Source: Fischerella sp. CENA71 (GTDB lineage: Bacteria > Cyanobacteriota > Cyanobacteriia > Cyanobacteriales > Nostocaceae). From it: a DNA stretch of 64,000 nucleotides. A model generated the notes under the pieces. That model saw only the letters and a program-made list of their open reading frames with translations. It did not search any database and had not been told where the DNA came from. A program made the position numbers and the translations under genes. Shown here one piece after another: positions 37,070 to 45,017 of this stretch; the stretch's first letter is position 1, and each line of letters opens with the position of its first letter. The stretch covers positions 153,064 to 217,063 of the forward strand of contig JANBVI010000053.1 of NCBI GenBank assembly GCA_024239075.1, in the 5' to 3' direction.

Positions 37070-37443
37070 TACGGAAAATCTCAGTGATATTCAAGACAAG
37101 AATCGTTTTGATGTCATCTTGGCTAATCCGCCATTTGGGGGGAAGGAACGCAAGGAAGTACAGCAGAATTTCCTGATTAAAACAGGGGAAACGGTGTTTC
37201 TGTTTTTGTAGCATTTCATCAAAATGCTAAAAATTGGCGGTAGGGCTACGGTGGTAATTAAAAATAAGCTCCTATCAAATTCTGATAATGCTTCGCGGGC
37301 GTTGCGTCAAGAGCTTTTGAGTAGTTGCAATCTGCACACGATTTTGGATTGTCCGAGTGGGACTTTTATCGGGGCGGGAATAAAAACGGTGGTGCTGTTT
37401 TTTGAGAAAGGAAAGCCCTTCGATGCTGTTCAGGGAACGCCTT
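37066..37443 (+). pseudogene. Fragment of type I restriction methylase (HsdM)
   Basis: The reading frame contains RFDVILANPPFGGKE, with the NPPF catalytic motif of N6-adenine methylases. It then meets an in-frame TAG at 37209-37211 where HsdM has Gln, and resumes HFIKMLKIGGRATVVIKNKLL through GIKTVVLFFEKGKP. The N-terminal part with the SAM-binding motif is absent, and the C-terminus dissolves into a 'ttcggcttcgctcaacc' repeat. It is a non-functional remnant inside the CAST-like element. Confidence 0.85.
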
Positions 37444-37597
37444 TATTTTCTCAGGGAAATTTTGGCGGGGATTGGGGGAATGCTATAGGAAGCTGGTTTC
37501 GGCTTCGCTCAACCAGTACAGAGTCAATCGCTCAACCAGTCAAAGATGAGGGCTGAGCGAAGTCGAAGCCTGTTTTTTTGGCATGAGGTCATAAATA

Positions 37598-37945
37598 ATG
37601 CCCTATATGTATATTCTGGAATGTGCTGATGGTTCTTTCTATACAGGTAGTACAAAGGATTTATCTCGTCGTTTATGGCAACATCAAAATGGCTTGGGTG
37701 CAAATCACACAAAGAAGCGACTACCTGTAAAGTTAGTTTATGCAGAGCATTATGATCATGTAGTAGATGCTTTCTATCGAGAGAAACAGGTTCAGGGTTG
37801 GAGTCGGGCTAAGAAGATTGCTTTAATGAATAGTGATTGGGATCGCCTTCATATTTTGGCGGAGTGTCAAAATTATTCACATTATGAAAATGCTGGTTTC
37901 GACTCCGCTCAACCAGCAAAGAATTCAAAGGGTGATGATAATTAG
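37598..37945 (+). CDS. GIY-YIG nuclease family protein
   Basis: The small GIY-YIG (UPF0213-type) domain covers residues 1-80: YMYILECADGSFYTGSTKDLSRRL, with the YIL...FYTG form of the motif and the catalytic Arg, then KLVYAEHYD and REKQVQGWSRAKK. The last 20 residues or so (AGFDSAQPAKNS) are translated from a dispersed repeat, so the natural C-terminus has been replaced. It lies between the hsdM and hsdS remnants, inside the transposon ends. It may still be active; the role is unknown. Confidence 0.85.
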   Translation: MPYMYILECADGSFYTGSTKDLSRRLWQHQNGLGANHTKKRLPVKLVYAEHYDHVVDAFYREKQVQGWSRAKKIALMNSDWDRLHILAECQNYSHYENAGFDSAQPAKNSKGDDN

Positions 37946-37953
37946 GGTCAGGT

Positions 37954-38270
37954 ATGCAGTTGACAGTTGATAGTGGACAGTTGCCAATGGGATGGGAGAT
38001 TAAAAAACTCGCTGAAGTTTGCCAAATAGAAAAATCTCAAGGTATTTATGCAAATTTGCCTTATGTCGGCATGGAAAATATTGAATCTAATACCGCTAGG
38101 TTTATTGGCTCAACTGAGCCACAATCTGTAAAAAGTTCAACATTTAAATTTAGTCCTAAGCATATATTTATGGGAGACTTCGCCCATAACTTAATTGTCC
38201 TCCAGATTTTGCTGCTGGAATTAGAGGTGCAAGGATTTCCCACTCCATATCATTTAAGTCTGTCGGGTAA
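37954..38270 (+). pseudogene. Fragment of type I restriction specificity subunit (HsdS)
   Basis: The first part reads LPMGWEIKKLAEVCQIEKSQ and PYVGMENIESNTARFIG, typical of an HsdS target-recognition domain. Near 38165 the frame is broken: the expected YGRLRP continues in another frame, hits TAA directly after RP, and goes on with LNCPPDFAAGIRGARIS to a stop at 38268-38270. The rest of the roughly 400-residue subunit is missing. Its N-terminal residues (MQLTVDSGQ) come from a tandem repeat. Confidence 0.83.
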
Positions 38271-38384
38271 GACTTTCGACCCATGAGCAACTATGTAATT
38301 ACACTGTATATCGGCTATCTTATCCTTGCGACAATCGAATTCTACTCGCCTTTAGATTTAATTTATAAATGTTCACGATGCAGA

Positions 38385-38433
38385 AGTATGACAAATAATT
38401 TATCGATGTGGTCAATTAATTTGTCTCCCTACA
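38385..38433. repeat. Right-end TnsB-like sites
   Basis: Read on the minus strand from 38433: TGTAGGGAGACAAATTAATT, then a second site ATAAATTATTTGTC ending at 38386. This mirrors the left end, with fewer and more diverged sites. It stops 8 nt short of the stop codon of the neighbouring kinase gene. Confidence 0.72.
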
Positions 38434-38441
38434 GATTCGCA

Positions 38442-40649
38442 TTAAAATTCTTGATTCATAGGTAAGGTAAACCAAAAAGTTGCGCCTGCATTTGGTGTGC
38501 TATCAACACCAATTTCTCCGCCATGAGCCTTGATAATGCGTTTGCACAGATATAATCCTAATCCCAAGCTTAAAGAATTGCGGTTATTGCTACCCCGGAA
38601 GTATAAATCAAATAATCTTTCGGACTGTTTTTGACTCAAACCCACGCCATTATCGGTAACTGTGCAATAAATTTTATTTTCCTGGGCGATCGCATTGATG
38701 GTTATACTCAACCCTGGAGGATTATGTTTAACTGCATTGACAATTAAATTAGAAAATACTCGCCATAGTTGCGTTGAATCGCCATTCACTAAGGGTAGTT
38801 CATCTTTCACTAGGTCAGTCAAAGTGATTTGATTTTCTGTCAACATTGATTGTAGATCAGCGATCGCATCTTCAACAATTTTGTGCAATCTTACAGGTTG
38901 ACGTTGTAAAACAATACCTTGCACTTCGCTAATATGAGCTTCCATCAGTGAGTTAATTAAATTTAACTGTCGCTCACTGCTTTGTTGCATTCGTTCTAAT
39001 ATCGACCGAGGAACGGGAATTGAGGAAACAGAAGAAGACGCGGGGAGTGAAAGACGCTCTGACGCGGAGATATCTAAATTCTCCCTGTTCCCTTGTTCCC
39101 GTGTAAGTAAATTATTTAAAACCATGAGTGTACCCAAAACCGGGTTGCGTAAGTCATGGGAGACTGCATGGACAAATACTCGTAGTGCTTCTTCAGTACG
39201 TTTGCGATCGCTAATATCTAAAATTACTCCCACTAAACCACCAAGAGATTCGTCTGCTTTGCAAAAAGTTGCTTTGTAAAAAATCACATCGTGTTTTTTA
39301 CCATCTTTGTACAACACTGAATCTTCGTAACTCTGCACACCTCGTTGTAAAAATAAATTTGTATCTGCTTGTTGATATTTTGCTGCTAATTCTTTGGGCG
39401 ATAAATCATACTCTGTTTTGCCAATAATTTGCTCTTTCTTAAATCCCAAAGCTTCCTCAAAAGCTTTGTTACAACCTAGATACAAACCTTCAGGATTTTT
39501 ATAAAAAACTGGCGTCGGAATAGTATCAATTAAAACTTGTAAAAAATCTAATTGTTCTTGTAAAGCTGCCTCAGCTTGCTTACGTTGAGTGATATCTTCT
39601 ATTAATCCTTCGTAGTAAAGTAACTTCCCGTTTTCGTCACGAACTGCGTATGCTTTTTCCGAAATCCAAACGATACTACCATCTTGACGATAAATTTCTG
39701 ACTCAAATTCAGATACTTTTCCATATTCTTCAATTAAGCGCACAAACTCTGTACGTCTTTTGGGATCAACATAAAGTTGATGTTCTATATCAGTGAAATT
39801 TGTTGTTACTTCTGTTGAAGATGAGTATCCATAAATACGCGCTAATGCCGGGTTTGCAGTAATATAACGTCCATCAGGAGTACTTTGGAAAATACCTTCA
39901 ACAGCATTTTCAAATATACTGCGATATTTTGCTTCCGTTACTCTCAATTTTTGATAGGCAAATTCCAGTTCTTTCCGAGCATAAAATTCAGAGTGTTGTA
40001 GGCGCTCATATAAATAAACGCCGATATTACAAATCGCACAGAACCAGAACAAATATAAAATAAAGGTGACATTATATAATTCTGGATGTTCTGGTAGTGG
40101 TAATCTTAGCGCCAGTATTTTATTTAGACCAAAATAGTAAATAAATAACCCAAGTTGAGATGTGAAATGCAAATTCCAGCATACTGGTAAAAATATCGCT
40201 TGACTGAGAAACAAAAGTGACCAACCCAAGGTATCAGGTAGTGCAAAACCTTTGAAAGTTGCAAAAATTTGAGGGATCAGATTTATTGACCAAGATAAAC
40301 TTAAAAATACTATTCCTGGATACTGACGACCAAATTTTGTTTGACGCAAAGCCATGCATAAACCCAAACTCATAAACATTGCAATATCCATGAATAGTGC
40401 TTGAGTTCTCAGTACTTCTGGTAGTTTTTGCAATTCTTTGAGAGGGAAGAAAAAATTATAAATGTCTCGCAATGTAAACGTTAAGATACAAATGAGACCC
40501 AGCCATAACAATAAACCTAGTCTCTGCCATAAAAAGTTATTACGCCAATTTTGGTATTCATTAGCAATATAATCTGCTATTGGCGTTTTATTTTGATCAG
40601 AAACAACTTTTTTTCGCCATTTCCGCATTATTTTACATATGGTCTTCAT
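38442..40649 (-). CDS. Membrane-bound PAS sensor histidine kinase with repeat-derived insertion
   Basis: The 735-residue protein has about six membrane segments at residues 38-230, then two PAS domains (about 243-360 and 370-490). A DHp domain with H-box HAVSHDLRNPV follows (His498), then HATPase_c with N-box SNLIVNAVKHNPPG, DNGVGLSQ, LGLGLYL and FWFTLP. All kinase motifs are intact. Between H-box helix and second DHp helix are about 30 residues rich in Ser, encoded by the 'gacgcgg' dispersed repeat (about 39010-39105). It probably senses a membrane or redox signal; no response regulator is adjacent. Its 3' end abuts the CAST-like element. Confidence 0.9.
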   Translation of the reverse strand: MKTICKIMRKWRKKVVSDQNKTPIADYIANEYQNWRNNFLWQRLGLLLWLGLICILTFTLRDIYNFFFPLKELQKLPEVLRTQALFMDIAMFMSLGLCMALRQTKFGRQYPGIVFLSLSWSINLIPQIFATFKGFALPDTLGWSLLFLSQAIFLPVCWNLHFTSQLGLFIYYFGLNKILALRLPLPEHPELYNVTFILYLFWFCAICNIGVYLYERLQHSEFYARKELEFAYQKLRVTEAKYRSIFENAVEGIFQSTPDGRYITANPALARIYGYSSSTEVTTNFTDIEHQLYVDPKRRTEFVRLIEEYGKVSEFESEIYRQDGSIVWISEKAYAVRDENGKLLYYEGLIEDITQRKQAEAALQEQLDFLQVLIDTIPTPVFYKNPEGLYLGCNKAFEEALGFKKEQIIGKTEYDLSPKELAAKYQQADTNLFLQRGVQSYEDSVLYKDGKKHDVIFYKATFCKADESLGGLVGVILDISDRKRTEEALRVFVHAVSHDLRNPVLGTLMVLNNLLTREQGNRENLDISASERLSLPASSSVSSIPVPRSILERMQQSSERQLNLINSLMEAHISEVQGIVLQRQPVRLHKIVEDAIADLQSMLTENQITLTDLVKDELPLVNGDSTQLWRVFSNLIVNAVKHNPPGLSITINAIAQENKIYCTVTDNGVGLSQKQSERLFDLYFRGSNNRNSLSLGLGLYLCKRIIKAHGGEIGVDSTPNAGATFWFTLPMNQEF

Positions 40650-40837
40650 TAGTTGTGACCAAATATTTTCATATTTAAATAAAGTGTTTGGTTTATTCTT
40701 GACTGCTTATACATCCTCCAGTTTAATTTTTGGTTTTGGATGATATTGCTCTTTCTAAAGGAGAAAAATCTTAATTTTTAAGGTCGTATGACCATATACA
40801 TTACTCGAATTCAACAGATAACACAGATAACAAGGTA

Positions 40838-43009
40838 TTAAATTTTTTGTTTCATTGCTAATGGTAGTGTAAACCAAAAAATTACTCCACGCTTACGATG
40901 ACTCTCAACGCCAATTTCGCCACCATGGGCCTTAATAATTTGTCGAGACAGATACATCTTTAAACCAATACCTGTAGAAAAACGTGCTTGTGGCTCGTGA
41001 ACATATAACTCGAATAGGCGATCGCACTCCAACTTACTCATTTGAGTACCGTTAAATTTAATGCTACAACGCATCATACCTGCTTCTACTTTGGCAGTAA
41101 GTTGGAGGTCTAGACCTGGTGGATTACTTTGGAGAATATAAGTAAATAAATTAACAAATATCTTATGTAATTTTACAGCATCTGCTGATATCAACGGTAA
41201 ATCTCTTGCCACCAATGTTTTTAATTGTGACTGATTTTGTTTTAACATTGGCTCGACATTTTTGATGACTTCTCGAATAAATGTATTAAATTTGATAATT
41301 TCCTGATTGAGATTAATTCCCTCTACTTCAGTTGAATGTATTTCCAGTAATGAATCAATCATTCGTAGTTGACGATCATTACCATGAATCATGCGATCGA
41401 TGATTGAACGAGGAATGGGAATAGAGGAAGAAGACGCGGAGAAGGAGAGACACGGTGAGACGGAGATAGTTTTATTCATATTCCCCGCGTCCTCTTCATT
41501 AGTAGCCAATTCCGAACTTTTCAGCAAATTCTTCAGCACCATCAAATTACCCATTACCGTAGTTCGCAAATCATGGGAAACTGCGTGCAGAAGTACATCT
41601 TTGACTCGATTAATCTCTTGCAGTTCTTGCATTTTCTGCTGTAATTGAGCAGTGCGTTCTTCTACTTGCCGTTCTAGATTATTATTGAGTTGTTCTAGTT
41701 TTTGGTAAAGTTGCGCTTGCTCGATAGCAATAGCTAGTTGTTGTGAGAGTTGTTGGAGTAAATCAATTTCGATTTTTTGCCAATGACGTGGTTTCGCACA
41801 AGAGTTAGCTATTAACGCGCCAAACAATTCTTTACCTAGCATAATGGGTACAGCCAAACTAGCTTTAGTTTGAAATTGCTGATAGAGTGCTGCTAGTTGG
41901 GGAGACACTGCAATTTGAGTAATGTCTTCTACTACACGTACCTGATCTGTTAAAAGTTTAGTTCTTAATTCTTGCAAAAGAGTTGGATCTTGTTTCTTCC
42001 AATTCAAAACAGATGGATATTGCGAATCGACTGACTCGGCTATCATTTTAAATAAATCACGGCTATCATTAAGGGCAATAAATACCCTGTCTGCTTGCAA
42101 AAATTGCCGAACTTCAGTAACAGTATTTTGCAGAATTTCATCTAGGTTGAGGGATTGGCGAATTCGCATTAATGTTTTTGCTAACAAGCGATCGCGTTGA
42201 GAAGATAGGTGCAATAATTCCTCAGTTTGTTTACGTTCAGTGATGTCGCGACTGATTGCAAGTAAGCAAGGGATACCATCTAACTCAATGACTTCTGCCG
42301 CAACTTGTACTAAAATTACTTCACCAGATTTTTTCCGAAATCTAATTTCTTGGTTGCGAATAGATCCTTGATTTTGCAATTGTTGTAGTAAAATTGTGCG
42401 ATCGCTGGGCTTTACCCAAATGTCCAACTCAAAAGCTGTACGTCCAATAACTTCTGAAGCTTGATAACCACTCAGTTGTACAAAGCTATCGTTAACTTCT
42501 ATGTAGCGTCCTTCTTGAAGTGTACTAATTATGATTGGATCAGGACTACAACGAAAAGCTTTGGAAAATTTTTCAGCCAAACTTTGCAAAGCAATTTCTG
42601 TTTGCTTTGATTCGGTAATATCGCGGACGATTGCTAAGACTTCGTTTTCACCGCTTTTGACTAACCGGGCTTGATAATCTCGCATTCCCAAAGGCGTTGA
42701 CAATTGATATTCGCAAACTTGTAAAGTGTTAGCAGCCAAAGTTTTAGCGATCGCTTCTTGCTTAATCACAGCTACATTGTTAGGTAAGATATCACACAAG
42801 TTTTTACCAACAATCTCTTGTGTTATACATTCACTCTTGAAATCCAGATACTTTCCATCACGGCTGATACAGAACATCATATCGGGGATAGCATTTAAAA
42901 TCGCCTGATAACGCGCCTCAACCTGATGCAATTCCTCCTCCCTGAACTTGCGGTTTGTAGTCTTCATCTGCAATCCATCCCAGGTAAATAATTCAAATAA
43001 GAAATTCAA
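40838..43009 (-). CDS. PAS-PAS-GAF histidine-kinase-like protein with degenerate ATPase domain
   Basis: The 723-residue soluble protein has two PAS domains (about 30-145 and 150-270), a GAF domain (about 285-435, FLQADRVFIAL), a coiled linker, an H-box HAVSHDLRTTV (His479) and a HATPase_c region. The ATPase motifs are abnormal: the N-box reads HKIFVNLFTYILQSNPPG and the D-x-G-x-G box reads FNGTQMSK, while GIGLKMYL and FWFTLP remain. It may bind ATP poorly. A repeat-derived Ser-rich insert follows the H-box, as in the paralogue at 38.4 kb. ATG 42967 (MKTTNRK) is an alternative start. Confidence 0.87.
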   Translation of the reverse strand: MNFLFELFTWDGLQMKTTNRKFREEELHQVEARYQAILNAIPDMMFCISRDGKYLDFKSECITQEIVGKNLCDILPNNVAVIKQEAIAKTLAANTLQVCEYQLSTPLGMRDYQARLVKSGENEVLAIVRDITESKQTEIALQSLAEKFSKAFRCSPDPIIISTLQEGRYIEVNDSFVQLSGYQASEVIGRTAFELDIWVKPSDRTILLQQLQNQGSIRNQEIRFRKKSGEVILVQVAAEVIELDGIPCLLAISRDITERKQTEELLHLSSQRDRLLAKTLMRIRQSLNLDEILQNTVTEVRQFLQADRVFIALNDSRDLFKMIAESVDSQYPSVLNWKKQDPTLLQELRTKLLTDQVRVVEDITQIAVSPQLAALYQQFQTKASLAVPIMLGKELFGALIANSCAKPRHWQKIEIDLLQQLSQQLAIAIEQAQLYQKLEQLNNNLERQVEERTAQLQQKMQELQEINRVKDVLLHAVSHDLRTTVMGNLMVLKNLLKSSELATNEEDAGNMNKTISVSPCLSFSASSSSIPIPRSIIDRMIHGNDRQLRMIDSLLEIHSTEVEGINLNQEIIKFNTFIREVIKNVEPMLKQNQSQLKTLVARDLPLISADAVKLHKIFVNLFTYILQSNPPGLDLQLTAKVEAGMMRCSIKFNGTQMSKLECDRLFELYVHEPQARFSTGIGLKMYLSRQIIKAHGGEIGVESHRKRGVIFWFTLPLAMKQKI

Positions 43010-43275
43010 AATTTCAAAAATAAAAAATAGGGAAATTCTGTAATGATATAAGCATCCTAGTCACTTGATTTTAAATTATTTCTGCAAATAAATAAGCTTG
43101 CTAAATCTGAATCTCGTACTTCAAGCAAGCCACTCATGGAAAAATTCCATAACCAAGGATGAAAATCGGATTTCTCCTACACCCTTATACCCCCACACCC
43201 ATTTTCCAGCTTGTCTTCTGCTTTCAGAGTAGATTTTTCTGGGTGCGATCGTATTCACCCAAAAGGGTGAATCAC

Positions 43276-43306
43276 AAAAAGACGGTGGTTGCGAACCGCC
43301 GCCTTT
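43276..43306 (-). terminator. Intrinsic terminator for the 43.4-kb gene
   Basis: CGGTGGTT (43283-43290) pairs with AACCGCCG (43294-43301) around a GCG loop, extended by AAAG/CTTT after one mismatch. On the minus strand TTTTT (43276-43280) follows. It lies about 50 nt after the stop of the gene ending at 43356. Confidence 0.8.
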
Positions 43307-43355
43307 GGTAATTAATTTTCAAAAATTGGGATGCTTCCAATATCCAATAACAGAA

Positions 43356-43745
43356 CTATTCACTCATTACAGAGGTACAAATTTGAGCAGCAACCCAGAG
43401 TTTGTGGAGTAAAAACTCAGTGCGATCGCTCATTGCGGTGACAAACACACCTTGTGCATTTTCAGAACCATCCGATAGCCAAGAACCGCTAAGAGTGACT
43501 TCTACATACTCACAATCAGATACACATAAAGCGATAATTTTTCTTTCATCCCATCGCACTTGCACCTTAAGTTGTTCTAATCCTGGTAAATTCACAGGAA
43601 GCAAAAAGGAAGCAGTGCTAGGTTTAATAGATAGACTTTGACCGACTCTTAGTGCCAAAATCACTCGTTGCGCTACCCATTCTTCAACAGACAGAGTTAA
43701 ACACTCCAGGTGAAAACTCGTTTCGGTGTAAGTTAATTTCAGCAT
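43356..43745 (-). CDS. Small protein of unknown function
   Basis: The 129-residue protein is probably cytosolic and mostly beta-stranded (LTYTETSFHLECLTLSVEEWV at the N-terminus, LKVQVRWDERKIIALCVSD mid-protein), with no known motif. It is the second gene after the HNH nuclease gene, separated by 16 nt and ending at a good terminator, so the two are very likely cotranscribed. I do not recognise a family. Confidence 0.72.
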   Translation of the reverse strand: MLKLTYTETSFHLECLTLSVEEWVAQRVILALRVGQSLSIKPSTASFLLPVNLPGLEQLKVQVRWDERKIIALCVSDCEYVEVTLSGSWLSDGSENAQGVFVTAMSDRTEFLLHKLWVAAQICTSVMSE

Positions 43746-43761
43746 TCCTCATGCTCTCCTG

Positions 43762-44280
43762 TTATTCCAGGTTTATTTGCATGTCCATCCAAAACTGTTC
43801 CGCAAAAGCAATTGTTGGATGGACTGGTGCTTTTGGTTTAGTACGTAAGCGCATACCTGCTTCTTGAGGGGTTTTATCTCCTTTTTTGGAGTTGCACCGT
43901 TCGCAAGCAGCAACCACGTTATCCCAGGTATGCTGTCCACCACGAGAACGGGGAAGCACATGATCTAGTGTCAGATGTTTGCTGCTACCGCAATATTGAC
44001 AACTGTGATGGTCTCGCCGTAACACTTCTCGTCTATTTACTGGTGGAACTTTCCAAATGCGTTCACGGGAAGCAATTGTCAAGCGAATTTGTTTTGGTAC
44101 ATCGATAACCAAGCTAGGAGAGTGAATTTGCCAGCCGCTATTAGTATTAAGATGTAGCGGTTCCGCTTTGTTTGTGATTAAAAGTACGATGGCTCGCTTG
44201 ATGTTGACTCGACACAGTGGTAAGTAATTTTGAGAAAACACCACCACAGATTGATCTAAAACTTGCGTTGCGATCGTCAC
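43762..44280 (-). CDS. HNH endonuclease
   Basis: A 172-residue protein. The C-terminal HNH domain has the zinc pair CQYC, then LTLDHVLPRSRGGQHTWDNVV and AACERCNSKKG with the second pair. The N-terminal 60 residues are of unknown function. The frame extends to 44379, but a strong terminator-like hairpin with T-run ends at 44296. GTG 44280 has GAGGAG at an ideal 7-nt spacing, so 44280 is chosen over ATG 44295. It is cotranscribed with the 43.4-kb gene. The role is not known; no intron, intein or phage context is present. Confidence 0.87.
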   Translation of the reverse strand: MTIATQVLDQSVVVFSQNYLPLCRVNIKRAIVLLITNKAEPLHLNTNSGWQIHSPSLVIDVPKQIRLTIASRERIWKVPPVNRREVLRRDHHSCQYCGSSKHLTLDHVLPRSRGGQHTWDNVVAACERCNSKKGDKTPQEAGMRLRTKPKAPVHPTIAFAEQFWMDMQINLE

Positions 44281-44295
44281 GGTTTGACTCCTCAT

Positions 44296-44334
44296 TAAAA
44301 AACCCCCGCTTATTTCTTTGTGAAAGCGGGGGTT
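44296..44334 (-). terminator. Terminator-like hairpin abutting the HNH gene start
   Basis: A perfect 11-bp stem AACCCCCGCTT (44301-44311) / AAGCGGGGGTT (44324-44334) is followed on the minus strand by TTTTTT (44297-44302, partly in the stem). The T-run ends 2 nt before ATG 44295 and about 16 nt before GTG 44280. It is placed as an attenuator in the HNH leader or as the end of an upstream leader transcript. Confidence 0.8.
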
Positions 44335-44681
44335 GAGAATTGACCTTAAAAGTCTTTGATTCTTATATCGGTACAGCATCTCGGTGTCTGTACCTCCCGC
44401 TTTTGTGTTTTAGTTGTGGTGCTCGATTAACTACACCAATCCTGGCATATTTAGAATCATGATTATCCTCTGTAAATTTGCCCAGCATCAGGCAAATTAA
44501 CCCCATAAATAAATACTCCACTCCCATAGGCGCCGATTCCCAACTAGTTTGGGAGTGATTGGCACATAGAGAAGTAGAGATGGGGTAAATAGATATCACA
44601 GAAAATTTCACCTGTTGAACATTCCTTTAAACATACTACACTTGTATTACTATCCTGTCTATAGTTTTAGGAGAAAAACTG

Positions 44682-45017
44682 ATGCATACAATTACCCGCA
44701 CCCCTACCACCGACATGGAAGTCACCAGCATCCGTCTTGAGCGCGAATTAAAAGATAAGCTTAAGGATCTAGCAGGCAATCAGGGATATCAAGCTCTTAT
44801 CCGCGATATTCTTTGGAATTATGTTCAGCAAAAATCAGGAGAGTGGAAACCTCGATTTTCGAGGTCTGACATTCGAGCCAGCATAGCTGCTACAGCCCAA
44901 CAGGAAGAACGTTGTGTACTCACAGGTCAATTAATTCAACCGCAACAACCAATGCTGTTAGGACTAACGAGGACGGGCGATATGGTTCCTCTAAGTGTCG
45001 AAAGCTTAGTCGGTTAA
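44682..45017 (+). CDS. Ribbon-helix-helix-like small protein
   Basis: The 111-residue protein has an RHH-like N-terminal segment MEVTSIRLERELKDKLKDLAGNQGYQALIRDILWNYV (residues about 12-48), as in CopG/MetJ-type DNA-binding proteins. A C-terminal domain follows with EERCVLTGQLIQPQQPMLLGLT. The start is supported by AGGAG 9 nt before ATG 44682. It is divergent from the HNH gene across a 0.4-kb leader region, and could regulate it; that is inference. No toxin partner lies downstream. Confidence 0.78.
   Translation: MHTITRTPTTDMEVTSIRLERELKDKLKDLAGNQGYQALIRDILWNYVQQKSGEWKPRFSRSDIRASIAATAQQEERCVLTGQLIQPQQPMLLGLTRTGDMVPLSVESLVG

Larger units (their letters stand above)
36956..38433. mobile_element. 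Transposase-less Tn7/CAST-like element next to tRNA-Thr
   Basis: The 1478-bp segment starts TGTAGACCGACAAATT and ends, read from the other strand, TGTAGGGAGACAAATT. Both ends carry repeated TnsB-type sites, in the arrangement of type V-K CAST ends: terminal TGTA, then a GACAAATT site, then a second site about 20 bp inward. Only degraded hsdM and hsdS fragments and a GIY-YIG gene lie inside; tnsB, tnsC, tniQ, cas12k and a CRISPR are all absent. The 5 bp outside the ends differ (TATAA and GATTC), so the original duplication is lost or the ends are from different events. Confidence 0.7.

Noticed and set aside
44363-44611. Minus-strand 82-residue frame upstream of the HNH gene
   Set aside because: It has a possible hydrophobic segment but no family signature, and lies over leader hairpins. 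Kept only as a possible leader peptide, not listed as a gene.
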